A stretch of DNA of 15,808 nucleotides. Origin: JBLFWJ01 sp047611425 (GTDB lineage Bacteria > Bacteroidota > Bacteroidia > UBA10329). The notes under the pieces are model-generated. The model was not told where the DNA came from, made no database searches, and saw only the letters and a program-made list of their open reading frames with translations. The stretch covers positions 1-15,808 of the forward strand of contig JBLFWJ010000071.1 of the NCBI GenBank assembly GCA_047611425.1. The letters are read 5' to 3'. Below, piece after piece: positions 1-5,794 of the stretch. Each line of letters starts with the position of its first letter. The stretch's first letter is position 1. The translations under genes and the position numbers were made by a program.

Positions 1-217
1 CGATATCTACCATGCACAGGGCAAAACCACTTTCAAAGAGGAGTTTGTAACGTGTGGTGGTGTAAGTCTAAGCAACATCAACATGAACACGATGCAAAGC
101 AAGGCTTGTTCGGGCCTGTATTTCGCGGGTGAAGTAATGGATATCGATGCCATTACAGGTGGCTATAATTTCCAAGCCGCGTGGACCACCGGATTTATCT
201 CTGGTCAATTAGGTTGA
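1..217 (+). CDS. HI0933/YhiN-family flavoprotein, C-terminal end (5' truncated by window)
   Basis: Only the last 71 residues are visible; the reading frame starts at base 2 and ends at TGA 215-217. The visible part has the C-terminal signature of the HI0933 family (also annotated as aminoacetone oxidase family FAD-binding enzyme, or YhiN/BaiN): a CGGV segment, then TMQSK, then GLYFAGEVMDIDAITGGYN followed by Q-A-W-T-T-G. In this family the GLYFAGE-D-x-D-x-x-TGGYN block lies against the FAD, so this is the conserved flavin-binding end of a cytoplasmic NAD(P)/FAD oxidoreductase. The physiological substrate of the family is poorly defined. The gene converges on the T9SS gene at 482-1426. Family assignment is confident; substrate unknown. 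Confidence 0.93.
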   Translation, partial: DIYHAQGKTTFKEEFVTCGGVSLSNINMNTMQSKACSGLYFAGEVMDIDAITGGYNFQAAWTTGFISGQLG

Positions 218-260
218 TAAGGTCTGAATGCGGCATTTTCATTCAACTCTTCTCTATTAT

Positions 261-386
261 CAGTTAACTAAGCAACTTTTCTAGTTAAAGAAGCTCCGTC
301 TTTAGTTAACTAAGCAACTTTTCTAGCTAAAAAAGCTCCGTCTTTAGTTAACTAAGCAACTTTTCTAGTTAAATATAGTTGCGTTT
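261..386. repeat. Phased tandem repeat: six 21-bp units arranged as a 42-bp higher-order repeat
   Basis: The heptamer TAGTTAA (or a one-base variant) begins at 261, 282, 303, 324, 345 and 366, that is every 21 bp exactly. Odd units (261, 303, 345) are nearly identical to one another and carry AAGCAACTTTTC. Even units (282, 324) carry AAGCTCCGTCTT; the unit at 366 diverges after its first half. The two unit types share about 14 of 21 positions, so a 21-bp ancestor probably duplicated into a 42-bp unit. Unit junctions at 302-313 and 344-355 form a perfect 12-bp palindrome, TTAGTTAACTAA. Stop codons occur in every frame on both strands, so the array is not coding. There are no spacers, so it is not a CRISPR. 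Confidence 0.9.
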
Positions 387-421
387 CAAGTAGAATATTC
401 AATAGAGGTAAACTCAGCTAG

Positions 422-441
422 AAATCTGTGATCACTGATTT
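422..441. other. 20-bp near-perfect palindrome in convergent intergenic gap
   Basis: Two 10-base arms around the perfect core GTGATCAC match except for a single T-T opposition on each side of the core. A smaller hairpin follows at 450-467 (TGCAAA ... TTTGCA with a 6-base loop). The palindrome lies between two convergent gene ends (217 and 482). It could be a bidirectional transcription terminator or a dimeric-protein operator. No strong U-run follows on either strand, so neither reading is secure. Confidence 0.4.
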
Positions 442-481
442 AGAGAGACTGCAAAACTGCATTTGCATGAGACTAAGTGGC

Positions 482-1426
482 TTAATTACCCTGTTTCACA
501 AACTTCTTATAGCCGCTTCTACCATCATCAAACACCACCTCAATTAAGTACAATCCAACAGGCAACGAGCTAACATCCATGTCCTTTTGAAATGGTAGGG
601 AAAAAACCTCCTCCCCAGCCATTGTTAAACAACGTACGATTACTGGTTTATCGACCGAAGCAATATCTATTCTGAGTTGGTCTAAAGCAGGGTTAGGAGC
701 AAGAATAAACGTTCTTTTTGGTTCGGCCATTGAAGTAAGTGTGTCTGGTATGAGTGTAAGGCGAACATTATCGATAAAGTAACCTGATGATGGAAACCAT
801 GTCGGTTGATAAAATGGTGTCAGAGAATCCGGAAGGAAATTACCAATAACAAGATACTGTTCGAATCCCTGAGCCACCAATGTGTCTTCCCAATGATACC
901 AGATATCTGGGTTGCTCATCAATGAGTCTGGATCTCGCTGTAGCTGAGGTGAAACATTTATTACTGATTGAAAGTTTGAATAATCTGTTGCAGAGTCTTG
1001 CGAAAAGTATGCTCCAAAGCTTCCTATGGCAACCACTTGGTTACTTAACAAATGTAGGGACATTGAAAAAAGGTAAACTTTGTTGTTTTCCAGGGTATCT
1101 TCTAGCTTTACCGCTACGTATTCTCTTCCCGCAAAAACAAACATGTAGGCCATCCCAGAGCCGTCAGCTGCAAATATATTTGTATCAACACCATTTGGAA
1201 CGCCAAATCCACCGGGATAAGCACATTCATGGAGGAAGTCTGCTGTAGAAATTATAGGATCATACCAACCGATAGCAGAAGAAAGGTTCCCTCCACCACT
1301 ATTGTCAATTGGACACAAAGAAAACGCTTCAAAAGAACCGTTGGGCACAAGGTTTACTGGAGTATTCTGCCCCTGTAAACCAAGACCTGAAAGGATAAAA
1401 GCAAATATGATTGGTATTCTATTCAT
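482..1426 (-). CDS. Secreted protein with NLVPNGSFE-type N-terminal domain and T9SS type A sorting domain
   Basis: This 314-residue protein has a signal peptide (about residues 1-19, IIFAFILSGLGLQGQ) and then the NLVPNGSFE...LCP opening typical of a beta-rich (jelly-roll-like) domain found in many Bacteroidota secreted and OmpA-type proteins. Family-typical features follow: W54-Y-D-P, G-R-E-Y-V (100-104) and the GYFIDNVRL strand (215-223). Residues ~238-314 form a T9SS C-terminal sorting domain: FILAPNPALDQL, then a central MAGEEV and a final GLYLIEV...YKKFVKQ. It is therefore expected to cross the outer membrane by the Por system and be released or anchored at the surface. Ligand unknown. 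Its ATG overlaps by 8 bp the stop of the truncated T9SS fragment upstream, suggesting it was once the second gene of an operon. Confidence 0.88.
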   Translation of the reverse strand: MNRIPIIFAFILSGLGLQGQNTPVNLVPNGSFEAFSLCPIDNSGGGNLSSAIGWYDPIISTADFLHECAYPGGFGVPNGVDTNIFAADGSGMAYMFVFAGREYVAVKLEDTLENNKVYLFSMSLHLLSNQVVAIGSFGAYFSQDSATDYSNFQSVINVSPQLQRDPDSLMSNPDIWYHWEDTLVAQGFEQYLVIGNFLPDSLTPFYQPTWFPSSGYFIDNVRLTLIPDTLTSMAEPKRTFILAPNPALDQLRIDIASVDKPVIVRCLTMAGEEVFSLPFQKDMDVSSLPVGLYLIEVVFDDGRSGYKKFVKQGN

Positions 1427-1567
1427 TTATAATAACCAGCTGGCCGTTGTAGATAAGGGATTCGTCAACACGGATTAGTCTATAAAGATAGGTGCCTTCA
1501 GATAAAGGCAAGTGAATGTGGTTTTCGCCCAGATGGATGGGTGCATGATGAACCTCCTTACCCAATA
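1419..1567 (-). pseudogene. Orphan T9SS sorting-domain fragment (decapitated gene)
   Basis: The last ~48 residues of an otherwise missing gene: LLGKEV, then a run to LPLSEGTYLYRLIRVDESL and NGQLVIINE. This is the second half of a T9SS type A sorting domain (G-x-x-V strand, then L-x-x-G-x-Y-x-x-x-L, then G-x-x-V). The homology stops abruptly at LLGKEV, precisely where the REP-like palindrome of the RAYT element begins (about 1568). The frame stays open back to about 1655, reading through the palindrome as a low-complexity Arg/Gly/Ala stretch, so a meaningless fusion ORF exists; I do not think it is a real protein. No 5' part of the gene is visible on the far side of the element (2296-2831), so sequence was lost or moved. 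The stop codon overlaps the next gene's start. Confidence 0.8.
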
Positions 1568-1624
1568 GACCCCGCCCGCGCGAGGCTGCGCCTCGTGCGG
1601 AACTATAAAAGGCCGTCCTCGGCC
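1568..1624 (+). repeat. Left REP-like double hairpin
   Basis: Two hairpins in series. The first (1576-1600) has an 11-bp stem with one G-T pair and a TGC loop; its core is CGAGGC-TGC-GCCTCG. The second (1611-1624) is GGCCG-TCCT-CGGCC. The sequence is much more GC-rich than its surroundings. It is repeated in inverted orientation at 2239-2295, about 80% identical by eye. Confidence 0.88.
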
Positions 1625-1651
1625 AATTTCCAAATACCGCATTTAACATTT

Positions 1652-2184
1652 TCAAATACCAAGTTCATTTACATGTAAGCATCTTTCCTCATGTGCGCTG
1701 CTATGGAGATAATGATGTGGTTCAGTTACAATCATTGCTTTCACCGGATTACGGTGCATATAGTCCATCTTTTGCCGAATAACGTTCATTGACCAAAGTT
1801 CAATCGGATGATTTCCATGTTGCCAGAACTGGTGTTTCTTGTTCTGTGAATTCCGCTGACCAAAATATTTGAACATATACAGTAGCCATTCCTGTCTACT
1901 CTCTTGTTGGTTTTGGGTTATGGCCTCTACAATTTGCTTCGATGTGTAGCTCTTCAAGTCACGTAGCACCAAATTCAATGGTTGATCCGTAGAACGGCAT
2001 ATCATATGAAAGTGATTAGACATTACCACAAAACCATACAACTCTAATCCTTTGTTCTTTTGACAGTACCTTATACTGTCATACAATATATCAATATACA
2101 CTGCTCGTGTGAAGACATCTATCCAACCAACGTTGTAGTAGTGTAATATAGTTTTCCGGTTTCTGTCTTGTATTTGGTTGACAT
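1652..2184 (-). pseudogene. RAYT (REP-associated, Y1/IS200-like) transposase, frameshifted
   Basis: The body of the protein matches the ~185-residue Bacteroidota RAYT family (COG1943): GWIDVFTR, then YCQKNKGLELYGFVVMSNHFH with the H-x-H of the HUH nuclease site, then LRDLKSYTSK, ESRQEWLLYMF, FWQHGNHPIEL and YMHRNPV...HSS. The family's N-terminus is present, but in another frame: from ATG 2182-2184 it reads MSTKYKTETGKLYYTTTTLVG and then hits TAG at 2119-2121. The body resumes as GWIDVF one frame over. The shift lies near a short TTGG direct repeat (minus strand, about 2122-2133). An ATG at 2204-2206 opens the body frame, but its first ~25 residues are the out-of-frame reading of this N-terminus, so I consider that start spurious. 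The catalytic tyrosine cannot be assigned confidently; the Tyr in LKSYTSK is a candidate. Confidence 0.82.
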
Positions 2185-2238
2185 ATCCCAAAACTACAGC
2201 TGACATGGCAAATCGCTGTCAACAAAATCTATGTACAA

Positions 2239-2295
2239 AAACCGAGGACGGTTTCTGATAATTCCACACGAGGCACAGCCTCGCGCGAGCGGGTC
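2239..2295 (-). repeat. Right REP-like double hairpin (inverted copy)
   Basis: Inverted copy of 1568-1624. Its small hairpin is AAACCG-AGGA-CGGTTT on the plus strand (2239-2254), against GGCCG/CGGCC in the left copy: both sides of the stem changed together. The large hairpin keeps its CGAGGC/GCCTCG core with loop TGT instead of TGC (read on the minus strand), and outer pairs become G-T rather than mismatches. Confidence 0.88.
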
Positions 2296-2370
2296 CTCTT
2301 CACCGCTCATTCCCTTAGCGTCATTGCGCCTTTGCGCGAAACATCTTTCTTTCCTAATAAACCTTCCACA

Positions 2371-2419
2371 TTCACTAGTCACTAATCGCTAGTCATTCTT
2401 CATCAATCACCATTCACTC
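2371..2419. repeat. Degenerate heptanucleotide tandem repeat, seven units
   Basis: Read in steps of seven from 2371 the units are TTCACTA, GTCACTA, ATCGCTA, GTCATTC, TTCATCA, ATCACCA and TTCACTC. T at position 2 and C at position 3 are invariant, and position 4 is A in six of seven. The array starts about 75 bp beyond the right REP hairpin. Confidence 0.75.
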
Positions 2420-2437
2420 TATTTCCACCATCAATCC

Positions 2438-2653
2438 ATTTTGAAGAGCAGTAATTGAACTTTTAAGCACGCCCGATCAACTTTATAGAATCGTAATTCT
2501 TCTTCCATCAACAGGAGCTCAATCCTGTATGAAATCAATTACACATCCAGCGGCAGTGTCTCAGATTTTAAGAGCAGTTATTTCATTTAACTGAGAAGAC
2601 ACCCGAATAAAGTCCATCGTAAGAATCCTTTTACCCTCGGCACCAGCTTAATC
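2438..2653. repeat. Degenerate direct duplication, period about 127 bp
   Basis: Copy A (from 2438) and copy B (from 2565) share collinear blocks: ATTTT(g)AAGAGCAGT at the start, CCCGA in the middle, ATCGTAA, and AGCT(c/t)AATC at the end (ending 2524 and 2653). Identity is roughly 60% by eye with small gaps. In one plus-strand frame both copies begin RAVI and later read IV-x-ILLPS, but stops interrupt the frame. Old paralogous coding remnants or a repeated structured element are both possible. Confidence 0.45.
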
Positions 2654-2831
2654 AGCACAAGTCACAGGACTCTGCTTCAACAGTCAATTACAGTCTAACA
2701 CTTCTAAATAATTGTTAAAACAACGTTACCTACTCAATATCACAAACAATGATCCTCACATTTAGTCGTTATCAAATTCAACACGCTGTCAAAGCACTAT
2801 CATTAATTTGTTTAACTAATAACTACGTATC

Positions 2832-3785
2832 ATGGCTGATCGTCCAACATCCAACTACCCCTGCAAGCAACTCGAATTATACTCAGTCCTTCGCATAGGG
2901 CTAAGCAACTACCGTGACAAGCAGTCTGACCTAGCGCTATTCAAAGCCAAGTACACCACCATTTGGGGCGATGACTTCGAAGCAGAAATTAACGCGGTAG
3001 CCGCACTACCCGATTATCAAACACGAGATGAAACAACAGAATCCCTTGGAATTCTATTGAGCGCAAAAGCCATAAACTGCGGCAACAAATGGCAAGACCT
3101 TAAGAGATACATTGCCGATGTAGCTGGGTGGGAAGATTTACAAAAACCAAAATTAGAGGCTGCTGGTTCAAATCTTTACCCTTCCGCCACGCATGGCAAC
3201 TGGCCCTTTATGTCTGGCTTAATGCAAACGGCCGAAAATTTTATTTCCAACAATCTTTTGCAACTCACAGCAAACGATAATATGCCCGCCACATTTCAAG
3301 GAGAATTCACCGTATTGACAACCGAGTTCGAAGCACTTTATGCACAGCTTACAGATGGCTTTCAAGACAATGCAGAGCTAACGGACGAAAAGGTTGGCGA
3401 AAGCAACAGACTGCATAAGAAGTTAATGGTCATGTTCCTTGATGCTCAAGCAATATTCAGATCAGAAGCCGCAACACAAGAAAGGTTCGTCTTTGCCCAC
3501 GTCCTCTCAATTATTCGCGGTAGCTCAGGAGTAACCAAAACAATAAACATCAATCCCGAGTCTTTCGAACATGTAAAACGAGTAGTAAAGAATTCAAAAA
3601 TAACCAACACCGGCACAGTCACCCTTTGGATAGAAAAAGGGATAGTCACATCTCAGGGAGCTACTGCGCTTGAGCTATTGCCCGAAAGTGATTTACCAGT
3701 TCCAGACAATAACTCAGAGCTCACCATCTTCAATCAAGATTTAACCGTCAGTGGGCAATGCACCGTAAGAATTACCATCGATTGA
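2832..3785 (+). CDS. Conserved Bacteroidota hypothetical protein, helical with a beta-rich C-terminus
   Basis: This 317-residue protein has no signal peptide or membrane segment. Residues ~15-235 are predominantly alpha-helical by composition, opening with YSVLRIGLSNYRDKQSDLALF and continuing through KWQDLKRYIADVAGW, KLEAAGSNLY, NNLLQLTANDNMPATF and NRLHKKLMVMFLDAQAIFR. From memory this resembles an uncharacterised Bacteroidota family with 'RIGW-x-NY', 'WQ-x-LKRYI-x-D', 'KLEAAG', 'NMP-x-TF' and 'MFLDGQ-x-IF', usually ending in an Ig-like or carboxypeptidase-regulatory-like domain. Here residues ~237-317 are beta-rich (TLWIEKG, ELTIFNQDLTV, GQCTVRITID), which fits. No catalytic motif is evident. 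It stands alone, with 536 bp of non-coding DNA before it and a 45-bp gap before the kinase gene. Function unknown; I assign none. Confidence 0.8.
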   Translation: MADRPTSNYPCKQLELYSVLRIGLSNYRDKQSDLALFKAKYTTIWGDDFEAEINAVAALPDYQTRDETTESLGILLSAKAINCGNKWQDLKRYIADVAGWEDLQKPKLEAAGSNLYPSATHGNWPFMSGLMQTAENFISNNLLQLTANDNMPATFQGEFTVLTTEFEALYAQLTDGFQDNAELTDEKVGESNRLHKKLMVMFLDAQAIFRSEAATQERFVFAHVLSIIRGSSGVTKTININPESFEHVKRVVKNSKITNTGTVTLWIEKGIVTSQGATALELLPESDLPVPDNNSELTIFNQDLTVSGQCTVRITID

Positions 3786-3830
3786 GTATTGCCAACGCAG
3801 AATTCAAGGAGCTGAGTACCTTAGCCAACC

Positions 3831-5099
3831 ATGAATCGCAACGCCATACGCACCGTAATTGCATTGGCCATAATGTCCATTTTGGGCATTGTGATCATCC
3901 AAATGTTTTGGATGCAAAAGGCATTTGATCTTAGAGAACGAGAGTTTTCCGATCGGGTGAATATCGCACTACGTTCTGTAGCTCAAGATGTAATGATTAT
4001 GAGTCATGATTCTGCTGAGGTGGCTCCGGTTCATCAGCTTTCATCCAACTACTTTGTGGTAAGTGTTAACGACACGCTTCACCCCTATTTATTGGAGTCT
4101 TTGCTTAGCAACGAGTTTGATTCTCGTAATCTTCGAACCAATTTTGAGTACACCATTTATGACTGTTTTACAGACTCCTTAGTTTTTGGAAATCTAGTCA
4201 CCTTCTCCGATGAAGAGAAGAAAGAAGAGAAGCCAAAAAACCTTCCTCGACTTAAAAATGAAGGCCATTACTTTGGCGTTTTCTTTCCGGATAAAGACGG
4301 CTACATCCAAGCCCAAATGGGGATTTGGGTGTTTAGTTCCGGAATCCTGTTGCTGGTCATATTGTTTTTCGCTTACACCCTTTGGGTAATCCTAAAGCAG
4401 AAAAAGCTCTCTGAAATTCGCAACGATTTCATCAATAATATGACCCATGAATTCAAAACTCCAGTCTCTACCATTTCAGCAAGTAGCGAGTTATTAATTA
4501 GTGGTGAAATTGATGCACACCCAGAAAAGAAGCAGCGTTACTATCAGATGATTCAAGACGAAAGTAATCGCTTGAAACTACAGGTAGAGAAGGTACTTCA
4601 GGTCGCTCAGTTTGACAAAGGTGAAATTGAGTTGAGTCTATCGAAGATCAACATTCATGAGGTGATAAACGCTTCTACCAACAGTCTACATTTATTAATC
4701 GAGCAGAAACAAGGAGTCATTTCGACTGATTTTAATGCCAGTAATTCGATCATCGAAGGGGACCAACTTCATATCTCCAACATCATTTACAATCTGCTGG
4801 ATAACGCCTTAAAATACTGTTCGAATCAACCCGAGATTAAGGTGCAAACCAAAGATGTTGCGAAAGGAATTGAGATTGAATTCTCGGATAACGGCATTGG
4901 AATTCCAACGAAACTTCAGAAGGATGTATTCACGAAATTCTATCGTGTTCCAACGGGAGATATTCACAATGTAAAAGGATTCGGCCTTGGGCTGTACTAC
5001 GTGCACACAATGGTTAAAGCACATAAAGGAAGTATCAAACTTAACAGTGAATCAGGCCAAGGAAGTCGTTTCACCATCTACATTCCTACTAAGCAATGA
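3831..5099 (+). CDS. Sensor histidine kinase (RprX-like)
   Basis: This 422-residue inner-membrane sensor kinase has TM1 at ~8-28 and TM2 at ~166-187, enclosing a periplasmic sensor of about 135 residues with no family I recognise. The cytoplasmic part begins at ~190. The HisKA H-box is FINNMTHEFKTP, with the phospho-acceptor His at 206. The HATPase domain has the N box NIIYNLLDNALKY (Asn321/Asn325), G1 box DNGIG (353-357), F box FTKFYRVP (367-374) and G2 box GFGLGL (383-388); all key residues are present, so it should be active. No HAMP domain is obvious between TM2 and the H-box, as is usual for Bacteroidota RprX-type kinases. Its TGA overlaps the regulator's ATG (ATGA at 5096-5099), so the pair is translationally coupled. 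Stimulus unknown. Confidence 0.93.
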   Translation: MNRNAIRTVIALAIMSILGIVIIQMFWMQKAFDLREREFSDRVNIALRSVAQDVMIMSHDSAEVAPVHQLSSNYFVVSVNDTLHPYLLESLLSNEFDSRNLRTNFEYTIYDCFTDSLVFGNLVTFSDEEKKEEKPKNLPRLKNEGHYFGVFFPDKDGYIQAQMGIWVFSSGILLLVILFFAYTLWVILKQKKLSEIRNDFINNMTHEFKTPVSTISASSELLISGEIDAHPEKKQRYYQMIQDESNRLKLQVEKVLQVAQFDKGEIELSLSKINIHEVINASTNSLHLLIEQKQGVISTDFNASNSIIEGDQLHISNIIYNLLDNALKYCSNQPEIKVQTKDVAKGIEIEFSDNGIGIPTKLQKDVFTKFYRVPTGDIHNVKGFGLGLYYVHTMVKAHKGSIKLNSESGQGSRFTIYIPTKQ

Positions 5100-5794
5100 G
5101 CGAGAAGTCACCATTCAAAATTCTTGTTGTAGAAGATGATGAAAACCTAGGTTTTGTCATTTCTGACCTGCTGGAATTGAAGGGGTTTGAAGTAAGCTGG
5201 TCGAAGGACGGAATTGATGGATTGAAGGAGTTCGGCCTAAATGAACCGCATCTCTGCGTTATTGATATTATGATGCCAAAGAAGGATGGATTTACGTTGA
5301 TTCAAGAAATCAAGGAAATCAATTCTAAGGTGCCTGTTATCTTCCTTACGGCAAGATCAATGGAAGAAGATCGGATAAGGGGCTTTGAACTTGGCGCAGA
5401 TGATTATGTAACCAAGCCTTTCAGTAATGCAGAGTTTATTCTACGTGTTGAAGCAGTATTAAAGCGATGCTACTCAGAAGCCAACAATAATGGAAATGGC
5501 CAAGTCAGCATTGGCAACTATCTATTCACACCACGTGAAGCCAAGCTTGATTTAAATAATGTTACAAAGAAGCTGACTCAGCGAGAAAGTGAAATCTTAC
5601 AAATGCTTTCTAAGCAATTGAATGCAACCATTAAGCGAGAAACCATTCTAAATGTAGTATGGGGAAATGACGATTATTTCTCGGGCAGAAGCCTTGACGT
5701 TTTTATCGCTAAGCTGAGAAAGTACTTAGCAGAGGACCCAAATGTCTCCATCGAAAACATCCATGGTGTTGGGTTCCGATTGGCTGTTAAATAG
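5096..5794 (+). CDS. OmpR/RprY-like DNA-binding response regulator
   Basis: This 232-residue regulator has a receiver domain at 1-~123 with the acidic pair Asp14/Asp15, phospho-acceptor Asp57 (in CVIDIMMP), Thr85 (FLTARS) and Lys107 (VTKPF). The OmpR/PhoB winged helix is at ~136-231: the region around TQRESEILQML, then RETILNVVWG, recognition helix SGRSLDVFIAKLRKYL, and the wing IHGVGFRL. All switch residues are intact. It is the cognate partner of the kinase whose gene ends 4 bp into it. Overall it resembles RprY of Bacteroides and related flavobacterial regulators. The final 8 bp (5787-5794) are shared with the 3' end of the opposing LysE-type gene. Confidence 0.95.
   Translation: MSEKSPFKILVVEDDENLGFVISDLLELKGFEVSWSKDGIDGLKEFGLNEPHLCVIDIMMPKKDGFTLIQEIKEINSKVPVIFLTARSMEEDRIRGFELGADDYVTKPFSNAEFILRVEAVLKRCYSEANNNGNGQVSIGNYLFTPREAKLDLNNVTKKLTQRESEILQMLSKQLNATIKRETILNVVWGNDDYFSGRSLDVFIAKLRKYLAEDPNVSIENIHGVGFRLAVK

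Larger units (their letters stand above)
1568..2295. mobile_element. RAYT/REP element: IS200-like transposase flanked by inverted REP-like hairpins
   Basis: A unit of about 728 bp bounded by two related ~57-bp GC-rich sequences in inverted orientation (1568-1624 and 2239-2295), with a RAYT-type transposase gene between them on the minus strand. This is the usual arrangement for REP-associated tyrosine transposases, which act on single-stranded REP hairpins and descend from the IS200/IS605 group. Those elements do not make target duplications, and none is seen here. The left boundary falls inside a T9SS sorting domain. The transposase is frameshifted, so this copy is probably immobile unless a helper acts in trans. 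Confidence 0.82.
2296..2831. other. Gene-free interval upstream of the hypothetical gene at 2832
   Basis: No convincing gene on either strand. Adjacent to the element is an octamer-like patch (about 2315-2339, TTGCGCC followed by TTTGCGCG) of a kind I recall as common in bacterial intergenic DNA. A degenerate heptamer array follows at 2371-2419, then a degenerate ~127-bp duplication (2438-2653). Within the second copy is an imperfect stem (GTGTCTCAG 2556-2564 with 2591-2602, one 3-base bulge). The last ~130 bp are AT-rich and presumably hold the promoter of the downstream gene. TTAATTTG at 2803-2810 is one base off the Bacteroidota -7 consensus TAnnTTTG, but no -33 partner is evident. Confidence 0.6.

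Noticed and set aside
261..386. CRISPR array
   Set aside because: Units abut directly with no variable spacers, and no cas genes are present; it is a simple phased tandem repeat.
880..1248. Plus-strand ORF of 122 codons
   Set aside because: It lies wholly opposite the well-supported T9SS protein gene and has no recognisable domain or compositional sign of a real protein.
1419..1655. Intact 78-residue gene
   Set aside because: The first ~30 residues are a translation of the REP palindrome and flanking DNA; only the T9SS fragment at 1419-1567 is real homology.
2119..2184. Programmed frameshift in the transposase
   Set aside because: No slippery heptamer or stimulatory hairpin is evident at the junction and the RAYT family is not known to use frameshifting; simple loss in a TTGG repeat explains it.
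2194..2382. Minus-strand 62-codon ORF
   Set aside because: It is a reading of the right REP hairpin and neighbouring repeats, with no protein-like features.
2445..2594. Plus-strand 50-codon open stretch with a segment vaguely like an IS91 transposase C-terminus (ITHPAAVSQIL)
   Set aside because: Too short and unsupported by any neighbouring transposase sequence; the likeness rests on a few residues.
3811..3825. Small hairpin (GCTGAG-TAC-CTTAGC) just before the kinase ATG
   Set aside because: Six pairs with one G-T and no further support; hairpins this size arise often by chance.
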